NCBI GenBank assembly: GCA_946408995.1
Contig: CAMJUL010000044.1
Coordinates: 1-33,943 of the forward strand
Length of the DNA stretch: 33,943 nt
From: an uncultured Clostridia bacterium
Lineage (GTDB): Bacteria; Bacillota; Clostridia; Christensenellales; Aristaeellaceae
Direction of reading: 5' to 3'
Of the stretch, positions 25,277 to 32,400 are shown piece after piece. Each line of letters starts with the position of its first letter. The first letter of the stretch is position 1. Both the position numbers and the translations under genes were made by a program. The notes under the pieces were generated by a model, which made no database searches, was not told where the DNA came from, and was given only the letters and a program-made list of their open reading frames with translations.

Positions 25277-25349
25277 CTTATGCTGTGAAAGCTTCTTCCA
25301 GCCCTTGAACCGGTCAGGGCAAAAGGGCGGCCTGGTTCGGCAGCCCGTC

Positions 25350-25378
25350 TTGACAATACTAATATTTATTAGTATAAT
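25350..25378 (+). promoter_or_regulatory. Consensus promoter with palindromic operator in its spacer
   Basis: TTGACA (25350-25355), exactly 17 bases, and TATAAT (25373-25378) form a perfect sigma-A promoter. The spacer and the first -10 bases are filled by the inverted repeat ATACTAATA-TT-TATTAGTAT (25356-25375). This is an ideal site for repression by the TetR protein encoded 36 bp downstream. Confidence 0.88.
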
Positions 25379-25414
25379 AACTAACGATATATAGTTTATA
25401 AGGGAGTCTCAAGG

Positions 25415-26053
25415 ATGGACCGAAAGGAAGAAATCATCCATGCCGCACTGGAATTGGCTTCCGTGAACGGATTCAAGTCCCTATCCATGTCACAGATTGC
25501 CAAAAAGGTCGGAATCAAAGCGCCTTCGCTGTACAATCATTTCAAGTCCAAGGATGAGATCGTCAAGGCGATGTACAGCACGCTAAGGGAAAAAGCACTC
25601 AAAGGCCGATCTGGGGACTTCCCCGATCCAGGAGCGTTTGCCTCCAAAGGCCTGGAGCAGATCCTGACGGAATCACTTTCCGCCTATCTGGGAATGATCT
25701 TGGATCGGAACATGCTGCTGTTTTTCCGCGTCCTCTATTCAGAGCGGTCGATCAATCCCCTGGCAGCAAAGATCATGCTGGATGAAACGGAACACATGAT
25801 CCGGGCAACGAGGAATCTTTTCTACGCGCTGGCCGTTCACGGAAAGATGAAAAGCGACGGCATAGACACGGCTGCCATGACTTTCGCCCTCACAGTCCAC
25901 TCGCTGATCGATACCCGGATGGATATGCTCACCGCCGGGAAAGCAGATTCCTTTGGGGAGAACCAAAGCCATTTCACAAAGGAGCTGCTCGCTTTTGTGA
26001 AATGGTTTTGCGCTCAGGTTGGAGGAAGATCGAATGAACAGGAAACTGATTAA
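25415..26053 (+). CDS. TetR-family transcriptional regulator
   Basis: A 212-residue regulator. The N-terminal helix-turn-helix (about 1-47) is typical: IIHAALELASVNGFKSLSMSQIAKKVGIKAPSLYNHFKSKDEI. The C-terminal ligand-binding and dimerisation region (about 75-205) is mostly helical and of unknown ligand. The gene sits behind a promoter whose spacer holds a 9-bp inverted repeat, so it probably represses itself and the membrane-protein gene that overlaps its 3' end. AAGGGAG upstream supports the ATG at 25415. Confidence 0.93.
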   Translation: MDRKEEIIHAALELASVNGFKSLSMSQIAKKVGIKAPSLYNHFKSKDEIVKAMYSTLREKALKGRSGDFPDPGAFASKGLEQILTESLSAYLGMILDRNMLLFFRVLYSERSINPLAAKIMLDETEHMIRATRNLFYALAVHGKMKSDGIDTAAMTFALTVHSLIDTRMDMLTAGKADSFGENQSHFTKELLAFVKWFCAQVGGRSNEQETD

Positions 26054-26696
26054 CTGGCTTGGACTGACCGGCGTCACCGCGCTCCTGTCCTACACATTGG
26101 CAGTGGTTATTGCGCCCTCCGCGTTCCCCGGATATAACTGGATGGCGCAGGCGGTCAGTGATTTGTCCGCCGAAAATGCGCCCTCCAAAATGCTTTGGAA
26201 TCAGATCGCGGCTTTGTACGGCGTATGCAGCGTCGTCTGCGCGACATGTGTTTCCATCTTTGTATCCGAAAACAAAGTCTCCTCGCGGCTGTTCCGGGTC
26301 GGAATGCACCTTTTTACGATCATGACCTGGGTCTCTTATGTGGGATATGCCATGTTCCCGCTTTCCGACAGCGGGAAAGAAATCGCATCTTTTCAGGAAA
26401 TCATGCACATGGGGGTAACGATCGCCGTCGTACTGCTGTCGATCGTATCGCTGGTATGCCTGATCGCCGCCGGCTTCCGAAAGGACGGGATCCGGGGGAT
26501 CGGAATCAGCGCTGCCGTGGCGCTGGCTATGATGATGGCAGGCGCTATCGGCCAGAGCACCGTCCCTCCGCAATACTTTGGGGTTGTGGAACGCTTCAGT
26601 GTATTCGCGGCGGTCGGTTTCGGCGCCGTATGCGGGTTTTTCTTGTTCAATCGTTTTCATCTTCCGTCAGGCTCTGCCGGCTGTGCCGGCAAGTAA
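26034..26696 (+). CDS. DUF998-like multispanning membrane protein
   Basis: A 220-residue hydrophobic protein with about six membrane helices. The segment PGYNWMAQAVSDLSAENAP between helices 1 and 2 matches the DUF998 pattern (a conserved S-x-L after the first helix), and VSYVGYAMFPLSDSG matches a second conserved loop. The function of the family is unknown. The ATG at 26034, preceded by GGAGGA, overlaps the end of tetR by 20 bp, so the two are cotranscribed and the TetR protein probably controls it. It may be an efflux or envelope-related target. Confidence 0.8.
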   Translation: MNRKLINWLGLTGVTALLSYTLAVVIAPSAFPGYNWMAQAVSDLSAENAPSKMLWNQIAALYGVCSVVCATCVSIFVSENKVSSRLFRVGMHLFTIMTWVSYVGYAMFPLSDSGKEIASFQEIMHMGVTIAVVLLSIVSLVCLIAAGFRKDGIRGIGISAAVALAMMMAGAIGQSTVPPQYFGVVERFSVFAAVGFGAVCGFFLFNRFHLPSGSAGCAGK

Positions 26697-26902
26697 AGCA
26701 TTGCCTGACAGCCCCGGCTTTATCGGGGATACGCAGTTTGTCCATGTCTTTGGGCGATTCCGGAACGGGATGCTCCCCATGGTTCGGGATGATACTCAAA
26801 GGCTTTTTTTGTTCTGACCGCTGTTCCGCCCCTCTGCATGCCATACGGTGCCGTGCCCGGGTCCGCTTAAACGGACCCCCGCCGTCCTACAGGCCTTCCC
26901 TC

Positions 26903-27787
26903 TCAAAAAAACGGCTTTCCCCGGACCGCCTTCAGCTTCTCCCTCAGAAGGGCCCCATCATACGACGGATTATCCAGACACGCATCGATATGGCGGACCG
27001 CGAAGGAGAAGCTTTTGAAGTTGCCCGGGGGGATCAGGGTATCCACGCCCAGGGACAAAGCGTATTTCATCGCGGACAAACCATATTCCATCTCCCGGTC
27101 CGTGTCGATCGGTTTGCACCAGGATTTGGGGAAGCATCCCCTGTCCTCTCCGGGATCCCAGCGCCTTTCGATGAACGCCTTCATGCACAGGATGCCCATC
27201 TTTTTCTCTTTGGCCTTTTCCAGCAGCCGGTTTCCCATGCCGTGTTCCATGTTCATAAACCAGTTGAAGGGAAAAAGAACGGTGTCAAACGGAAACAGCC
27301 GGATCATTTCAAGCGCTGCGTCCTCGCTGTGGGCTGTAATGCCCAGGTATCTGGCTATTCCCCGCTGCTTCAGCGTCCGCATCAGCTCCATAACGCCCCC
27401 CGGGGCAAAGGCCTTTTCGACATCCTCCAGGGACGACACCGCATGCAGCTGGTAGACGTCAAAGTGATCGGTCTTGAGCAGTTTCAGCGACTCCTGCAAG
27501 TCCTTTTCCGCGCCCTCCCTGTCCCTGCGGGCTGTCTTGCAGGCCAGGCTCACCTCGTTCCTGTGCCCCTGAAGGGATCTGCCCAGCTGTTCCTGGGCGT
27601 TTCCGTAGGCCGGGGCGACATCAAAATAATTCACGTCTTCCTCCAGCGCCCAGGCGACATACCGGTCCGAGGCCTCCTGCCCCTCCGACGGATAGGACAC
27701 GTGATCATAGAACCCGGCGGAAACAATGCCGCCGTAGGACACGCGGGAGATTTGAAGATCCGTATTCCCCAGTTTTCTGTACTGCAT
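26903..27787 (-). CDS. Aldo/keto reductase
   Basis: A 294-residue NAD(P)H-dependent oxidoreductase of the aldo/keto reductase fold. The N-terminus MQYRKLGNTDLQISRVSYGG is typical. The catalytic tetrad can be read as Asp in FDVAPAYGNAQEQLG (with Tyr), Lys in LACKTARRD and His in VYQLHAV. The ATG at 27787 is chosen because AAAGGA lies upstream; a longer in-frame extension to 27961 has no family similarity. It lacks the C-terminal ferredoxin-like cysteine cluster seen in some relatives. The natural substrate is unknown. It is a single-gene unit running against its neighbours. Confidence 0.9.
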   Translation of the reverse strand: MQYRKLGNTDLQISRVSYGGIVSAGFYDHVSYPSEGQEASDRYVAWALEEDVNYFDVAPAYGNAQEQLGRSLQGHRNEVSLACKTARRDREGAEKDLQESLKLLKTDHFDVYQLHAVSSLEDVEKAFAPGGVMELMRTLKQRGIARYLGITAHSEDAALEMIRLFPFDTVLFPFNWFMNMEHGMGNRLLEKAKEKKMGILCMKAFIERRWDPGEDRGCFPKSWCKPIDTDREMEYGLSAMKYALSLGVDTLIPPGNFKSFSFAVRHIDACLDNPSYDGALLREKLKAVRGKPFF

Positions 27788-28112
27788 CCTGTTTTTCCTT
27801 TCCGCAGTCCTGCCTGCTTCTTTCTTCTGTGCGCACCAAAGGGGGCACGGGGGCCACACGCTCAAGAATAGCATATCCCGCCCCCGCCGCCAACAGAAAT
27901 GGTCGTTTCCCCGTATTTGGACTCCACGGCGGTTCCCTAAAAAGCATCGCAAGCGCGTCAAACGGAGGGCAAGCGGTCCGTCCCTTGTCTTTTGGCCGCC
28001 CGTCTGCTAAAATCCGGGTATGCGGAAAACGGGTTTTCTCCGGCGGCCGGAAGGGTCCATCGTTCAATGGGCTTTTCGCTTCCGTCCTTTCCCCTTTTTT
28101 GGACAGCCTTCC
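27788..28112. other. Gene-free region between divergent genes
   Basis: This stretch must hold the promoter of the aldo/keto reductase (minus strand). I see no convincing hexamer pair there and no RNA gene. The plus-strand promoter for the next gene begins at 28113. Confidence 0.4.
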
Positions 28113-28145
28113 TTCAACCTTTCTTCAATCTGCGGCGCTTAGTCT
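28113..28145 (+). promoter_or_regulatory. Promoter with TTCAAY direct repeats (site A)
   Basis: TTCAAC (28113-28118) and TTCAAT (28124-28129) are 11 bp apart; 10 bases later comes TAGTCT (28140-28145) as -10. There is no conventional -35. The same layout recurs at 30954 and 32302. It suits a tandem-binding OmpR-type activator, probably the one encoded at 28940. Confidence 0.7.
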
Positions 28146-28195
28146 TGTACCCGAATAGGGATCTCCCAAAGGATCCTTTCAAAGAGGTGGACAAG

Positions 28196-28876
28196 ATGAA
28201 AAAGAGCGTATCCCTGCTGCTTTCCTTTGTACTGCTGACCTCCGGCTGCCCCGCTCTGGGCGAAACCCGGGAAGCGTCTGACAAGGAAAGGATCGAGTAT
28301 GCCCTGAACCTGAAAAACGACCCGGACCAGGAATGGAGCTACAGCGCGTCCTCGGACGCCTGGACCCTTTCCGTCGTGTCTGCGGTCTGTGCGCCTGTGA
28401 TCGCAGACGAAGAAGGGGTATCGGTATGCGTTCCAGGCGCGTATGTCACCGGCATAGACACGGACGGCGACGGCAGCGCGGACATCACCGGGGACAATTA
28501 CGCCGGGGCCGTCAAGGGCAGCCTGGTGATCGACTATGACGCGGCCGTCACCAGTGCGAACGGACAGACCTACTCCGCCGCCACCGCGCCGGTCATCCTG
28601 AACACCGGCACCGCGGGCTATGGCAGCAGCCGCAATCCCACCGCTTCCGCCGCCTATGCCGCGCAGGGATACATCAACGTCGCCTGCGGCAACCGCGGCA
28701 AGCAGGACAGCTATACCGATGCGCAGGGCAATACCGTCTACACCGGCGACGTCATCGACTACGGCCAGGAGGATTATGTGTTCGGTTCTCCCACCAAGAA
28801 CGCCCGCCATTGGAGCGTCTTTGTCCTCCGGGCCCTGGAAGAAAACGCGGACACCCTGGAGCCGCTTTTCCAATAA
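28196..28876 (+). CDS. Secreted subtype-B tannase-like protein, internally deleted
   Basis: A 226-residue exported protein. The signal peptide contains LLTSGC, a possible lipobox. Residues about 75-185 carry strong resemblance to subtype-B tannases: VCVPGAYVTGIDTDGDGSAD, SATAPVILNTGTAGYG-like sequence (here AATAPVILNTGTAGYG) and YINVACGNRGKQDSYTDAQG, then YTGD. In the family this is followed by a Gly-Ser-Gly nucleophile loop and several hundred further residues. Here the sequence jumps at once to a tail (DYVFGSPTKNARHWSVFVLRALE) that looks like the family's C-terminus. The nucleophile is absent, so it is probably not an esterase. It leads the two-component operon and may serve as a sensor-associated binding protein. 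Family call is from memory of motifs. Confidence 0.65.
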   Translation: MKKSVSLLLSFVLLTSGCPALGETREASDKERIEYALNLKNDPDQEWSYSASSDAWTLSVVSAVCAPVIADEEGVSVCVPGAYVTGIDTDGDGSADITGDNYAGAVKGSLVIDYDAAVTSANGQTYSAATAPVILNTGTAGYGSSRNPTASAAYAAQGYINVACGNRGKQDSYTDAQGNTVYTGDVIDYGQEDYVFGSPTKNARHWSVFVLRALEENADTLEPLFQ

Positions 28877-28939
28877 CCGCCGGTTGGTTTTCTTTCCCCA
28901 TCTTTCGGGCGCTGCCCGTATGCCAAAGGAGGGATCCGC

Positions 28940-29638
28940 TTGAGAATCCTGTTGGCCGAAGACGAAAAACGCATGGCTGCGGCCCTCACCGCCCTGCTGA
29001 AGCAGGAAAAATACGACGTCGATCCGGTCGGGGACGGCGCTTCCGCGCTCGTGGCCCTGGAGACCGGGATGTACGATATCGCGGTGCTGGATGTGATGAT
29101 GCCGGAGATGGATGGCTTTGAGACCGCCCGCCGTGCCAGAAGCAGCGGCGTCAAAACCCCCATCCTGATGCTGACCGCCAAAGGCCTTTTGGAGGACAAG
29201 GTCACGGGGCTTGACAGCGGCGCGGATGACTACCTGACCAAACCCTTCCAGACAGAGGAACTGCTGGCCAGGCTGCGGGCCCTGGGCCGCCGGAACGCCA
29301 GCTTCCAGGACGGAAGCCTCCGCTTCGGCGACCTGATGCTGGACACCGCCAAGGCGGCGCTCACCTGCCTGGAGACCGGCCAGACGGTCAGGCTCAGCGA
29401 AAAGGAAATGCGCATCCTGGAGTACATGTTTTTGAACCAGGGGCAGATCCTGACCCGGGAACAGCTGACCGTCAAGATCTGGGGATTTGAAAACGAGGCG
29501 GAGTACAACAACGTGGAAGTGTATATGTCCTTTACCCGGAAAAAGCTGGCCTTTGTCGGCTCAAAGGTCGAGATCAAGGCCGTCCGAGGCCTGGGCTATG
29601 CACTGAGGACGGCAGCGGACGCTGCCGGCGGACGATGA
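28940..29638 (+). CDS. OmpR-family response regulator
   Basis: A 232-residue regulator with a receiver domain (1-118; acidic pair E7-D8, phosphoacceptor Asp51 in VLDVMMPEMDG, conserved Thr and KPF lysine) and a winged-helix DNA-binding domain (about 130-225; LSEKEMRILEYMFLNQGQILTREQL and VEIKAVRGLGYAL). The start is TTG at 28940, chosen because AAAGGAGGG lies 8 bases upstream and the receiver domain starts there (RILLAEDE). It overlaps the histidine kinase start (ATGA). Direct repeats of TTCAAY at three nearby promoters are its likely targets. Confidence 0.93.
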   Translation: MRILLAEDEKRMAAALTALLKQEKYDVDPVGDGASALVALETGMYDIAVLDVMMPEMDGFETARRARSSGVKTPILMLTAKGLLEDKVTGLDSGADDYLTKPFQTEELLARLRALGRRNASFQDGSLRFGDLMLDTAKAALTCLETGQTVRLSEKEMRILEYMFLNQGQILTREQLTVKIWGFENEAEYNNVEVYMSFTRKKLAFVGSKVEIKAVRGLGYALRTAADAAGGR

Positions 29639-30948
29639 CCGCCCCCAAAGGACCCGCGGGACGCCGGGAGGATCAGGTGTTCAGGCGGTCCAGAAGAAAG
29701 ATCATCCTGGCCATCATGGGATCGCTGCTTTTGCTGTTTGTGATCACCCTGTCCGTCATCCTGTTCGCAAGCTACCGGGAAATCCGGCAGCAGAACCGGA
29801 ACATGCTCGAAAGATATGCCGAACTGTACTTCCTGGACCAGGATCCGTCCGGCGGGTCCCTCTCCGTCCCGGCGCTTCCTCCGGACGCGCCGGAGGGCGC
29901 GGTCCCCGAACCGCCGGACGGAAAGCCGCCCCTGGACAGACGGCCGGATTACCAGCTTTCCACCTTTTATTCTGTCGCCTTCGGGAAGGACGGTACGGTG
30001 CTGAAGGCGGACACCGGAGAAAAGGCGGTTTACAGCAAGGAAGCCCTGGTGGCCATCGCGCGGAAGATTCTGGACGAAGGGAGCGCATCCGGCAGAACGG
30101 GAAACCTGGCCTATGTCGTCGGCCATCGGCCGGACTATACCCTGGTCGCCCTGATGGACAACACGGTTTCGGAAAGCGGGCTGCGCACCCTTTTGCGCAA
30201 TGTAGTGATCATCGGCTTTTTCTCCATCGCCGGGATGTTCTTTGTCGCTTTGTACCTGTCAAAGAAGATCATCCGTCCCCTGGAGGAAAACGACCTGCGG
30301 CAGAAACGCTTTGTCTCCGACGCGAGCCATGAGCTGAAAACACCGGTCGCGGTCATCGCGGCCAATGCCGAGCTGCTCAACCGGGAAATCGGCGAAAACG
30401 AATGGCTGGCCAATATCCGGTATGAGAACGAACGCATGGGCGGGCTGGTCCGGCAGCTTTTGGACCTTTCCAGGGCGGAAAACACCGGGGTCAAAATGGA
30501 GCCGGTCGACTTTTCCCGCGTTGTGACCGGGGAAGCGCTGGTCTTTGAGACCCTTGCCTTTGAGAACGGGAAAACCCTTCGGACCGACATCGAGGAAGGT
30601 GTCCTGCTGACAGGTGATCCGACACAGCTGGGCCAGATCGTATCCATCCTGCTGGACAATGCCATCCGGCACGCCACCGGAAACGAAATCCGTCTGGACC
30701 TGAAGCGTCAGGGACACACCGCGCTGCTGCAGGTCCTAAACGACGCTCCAGAGATCCCGCCTGAAAAGCTGACCCATCTTTTTGACCGGTTTTATCGGCT
30801 GGACGAGGCCCGGAGCGACGACGGTCCCCATTACGGCCTGGGGCTCTCCATTGCCAAGGTCCTCACCGAAAAGCACGGCGGGAGCATCGGCGTCTCCTGC
30901 CGGGACGGGAAGATACGGTTTGCGGTGTCCCTTCCCCAAAGAAAATAA
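29635..30948 (+). CDS. Membrane sensor histidine kinase
   Basis: A 437-residue kinase. A first membrane helix (about 23-46) and a second (about 184-206) flank an extracytoplasmic sensor of about 135 residues that contains a proline-rich stretch. The dimerisation domain has His232 in VSDASHELKTPVAVI. The ATP-binding domain shows the N-box LLDNAIRHATGNE, then LFDRFYRLDEARS and the G-box GLGLSIAKVLTEKHGGSI. It would phosphorylate the response regulator encoded just before it, with which it overlaps by 4 bases. The signal is unknown; the tannase-like secreted protein in the same operon could supply or shape it. Confidence 0.93.
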   Translation: MTAPKGPAGRREDQVFRRSRRKIILAIMGSLLLLFVITLSVILFASYREIRQQNRNMLERYAELYFLDQDPSGGSLSVPALPPDAPEGAVPEPPDGKPPLDRRPDYQLSTFYSVAFGKDGTVLKADTGEKAVYSKEALVAIARKILDEGSASGRTGNLAYVVGHRPDYTLVALMDNTVSESGLRTLLRNVVIIGFFSIAGMFFVALYLSKKIIRPLEENDLRQKRFVSDASHELKTPVAVIAANAELLNREIGENEWLANIRYENERMGGLVRQLLDLSRAENTGVKMEPVDFSRVVTGEALVFETLAFENGKTLRTDIEEGVLLTGDPTQLGQIVSILLDNAIRHATGNEIRLDLKRQGHTALLQVLNDAPEIPPEKLTHLFDRFYRLDEARSDDGPHYGLGLSIAKVLTEKHGGSIGVSCRDGKIRFAVSLPQRK

Positions 30949-30953
30949 AAAGC

Positions 30954-30986
30954 TTCAATACAGTTTCAATCAGCCTCCCTTATCCT
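30954..30986 (+). promoter_or_regulatory. Promoter with TTCAAT direct repeats (site B)
   Basis: TTCAAT (30954-30959) and TTCAAT (30965-30970), an 11-bp period, then 10 bases and TATCCT (30981-30986). The same architecture as sites A and C. It lies right after the kinase stop codon and drives the first beta-helix gene. Confidence 0.72.
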
Positions 30987-31013
30987 GACCCTGTCAGCGG
31001 CAAGGGAGGCTTT
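30973..31013 (+). terminator. Hairpin overlapping promoter site B
   Basis: GCCTCCCTT (30973-30981) pairs with AAGGGAGGC (31002-31010), with an inner CTGAC/GTCAG stem, then TTTCC. It can end the kinase transcript, and its 5' arm overlaps the -10 of promoter site B. Transcripts starting at site B would begin inside the hairpin and should not form its stem. Confidence 0.6.
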
Positions 31014-31133
31014 CCATTCGGACGCCCGGCCGCCTGACGGGGCTGCCGCGGTTTTCATGAAGCAGCCTGTGGGAAGACCGGGTCCGCAAGCCCGGCCCAA
31101 AGAGCGTCCAACTCAGCGAAAGGAGCATGACAG

Positions 31134-32288
31134 ATGCGAAAAACCTTGACAGCGCTGCTGCTGGCCTGCCTGATGGCCTTCAGCGCCTGCACAGCGGAAA
31201 CCATTTATAGGACCGATCAGGCCGATCAGAGTGCCGTGGAGGTTTCCGGCACTGAAAGCCGGATCATCACGGGAGCGGTCATCCAAAAGACCGGTGGAGA
31301 CGCCTCAAGCCCCGACGCGGCCAGCTTCCGGGGCGTCAACGCCGCGGTGCGGGTGTATGACCGGGCGACCCTGACCCTTCAAAACTGCGTCATCGAGGCG
31401 AGCGCCCGGAACGCCACCGGCGTCTTTGCCTATGACGGCGGGACCGTCCATCTTTCAGACTGCACCATCCAGGTCACCGGCGGGGGCGCAGGCGGCGTGC
31501 AGGTGGCCGGCGGCGGCACCCTGACCGGCAGCAACCTGACGGTGACCAGCGCCAGCAAGGCGGCCATCCGTTCCGACCGGGGCGGCGGCACCCTGACCCT
31601 GGACGGAGGCACCTGTACCTCCACAGGTTCAAACGGCTGTCCCGTCGTTTACAGCACGGCGGACATCACCGTGCGCAGCGCGGTCTGCGTATCGGAGCGG
31701 TCCAGGGCCGTCATCATTGAGGGAAAAAACACCGTCACGCTGGAAGACGTCCGCATCGAGGGCAACGACCAGTCCACCAAAGCGGGCAGCGTCCACGCCA
31801 ACGTCCTAATGTATCAGAGCGCTTCCGGAGACGCGAAGGAAGGCACCAGCGTCTTTTCGATGACCGGCGGGGAAATGACCGCCCACAGCGGGGCCATGTT
31901 TTTCTGCACCAATACCTCCGGCGAGATCCGTCTTTGCCGCGCGGGGCTGAACCTGTCCGGGGACGGAACGCTTTTGATCGTCTCCGCCGGCCGCTGGGGA
32001 AAGGAAGGCCGCAACGGGGGGAACTGCACCCTCCGCGCAGAGGACCAGGCCCTTACCGGCCGGATCACCGTGGACAGTCTTTCCTCCCTGACGATCCATA
32101 TGACCGCCTCCTCCTTCACCGGCTGTGTCAACCCCCAGGACGAAGGTGGAACGGTCCGCCTGAGCCTTGACGAAGGCAGCGCCTGGACATTGACCGGGGA
32201 CAGCTTCCTTTCGTCCCTCGACGGGGACCTGACGCGCATTGATGCCAACGGATACCGGCTGTTTGTCGGCGGGGTCCGGGTCCTCTGA
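31134..32288 (+). CDS. Secreted beta-helix-like repeat protein (paralogue 1)
   Basis: A 384-residue exported protein with a signal peptide ending in FSAC (possible lipoprotein, weak lipobox). The body is made of short beta-strand-and-turn units rich in Thr, Gly, Ser and Val (for example ATLTLQNCVIEASARNATGVFAY-type and GTVHLSDCTIQVTGGGAGGV-type turns), the pattern of right-handed parallel beta-helix or pectate-lyase-like proteins. No catalytic residues can be assigned. Shared segments with the gene at 32401 (RTDRGGGT-like, STADITVR, the IEG-NxxTLE turn and the S-GD-GTS-F-MTGG turn) show it is a paralogue. AAAGGAG upstream supports the ATG. It is probably activated by the adjacent two-component system. 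Surface adhesin or glycan-binding roles are possible. Confidence 0.78.
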   Translation: MRKTLTALLLACLMAFSACTAETIYRTDQADQSAVEVSGTESRIITGAVIQKTGGDASSPDAASFRGVNAAVRVYDRATLTLQNCVIEASARNATGVFAYDGGTVHLSDCTIQVTGGGAGGVQVAGGGTLTGSNLTVTSASKAAIRSDRGGGTLTLDGGTCTSTGSNGCPVVYSTADITVRSAVCVSERSRAVIIEGKNTVTLEDVRIEGNDQSTKAGSVHANVLMYQSASGDAKEGTSVFSMTGGEMTAHSGAMFFCTNTSGEIRLCRAGLNLSGDGTLLIVSAGRWGKEGRNGGNCTLRAEDQALTGRITVDSLSSLTIHMTASSFTGCVNPQDEGGTVRLSLDEGSAWTLTGDSFLSSLDGDLTRIDANGYRLFVGGVRVL

Positions 32289-32301
32289 GAAAAGAAGGGT
32301 T

Positions 32302-32334
32302 TTCAATGATCCTTCAAGGTTTTAAAGGTATGCT
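32302..32334 (+). promoter_or_regulatory. Promoter with TTCAAK direct repeats (site C)
   Basis: TTCAAT (32302-32307) and TTCAAG (32313-32318), an 11-bp period, then 10 bases and TATGCT (32329-32334). The leader that follows contains a GCGGGG-GAGC-CCCCGC hairpin (about 32346-32361) before the gene at 32401. Confidence 0.72.
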
Positions 32335-32400
32335 TTTCATGCCTGCGGGGGAGCCCCCGCTGACGGAAGGAACCGGTCCGGTTCGAAAGGAGCGATTTCT

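Noticed and set aside
26859-26878. GGGTCCG/CGGACCC hairpin between DUF998 and aldo/keto reductase genes
   Set aside because: A clear 7-bp stem between converging genes, but no T run on either strand. I do not call it a terminator.
24738-26900. Integrated element bounded by a tRNA 3'-end duplication
   Set aside because: I found no second copy of the tRNA-Arg 3' end and no integrase gene in the window.
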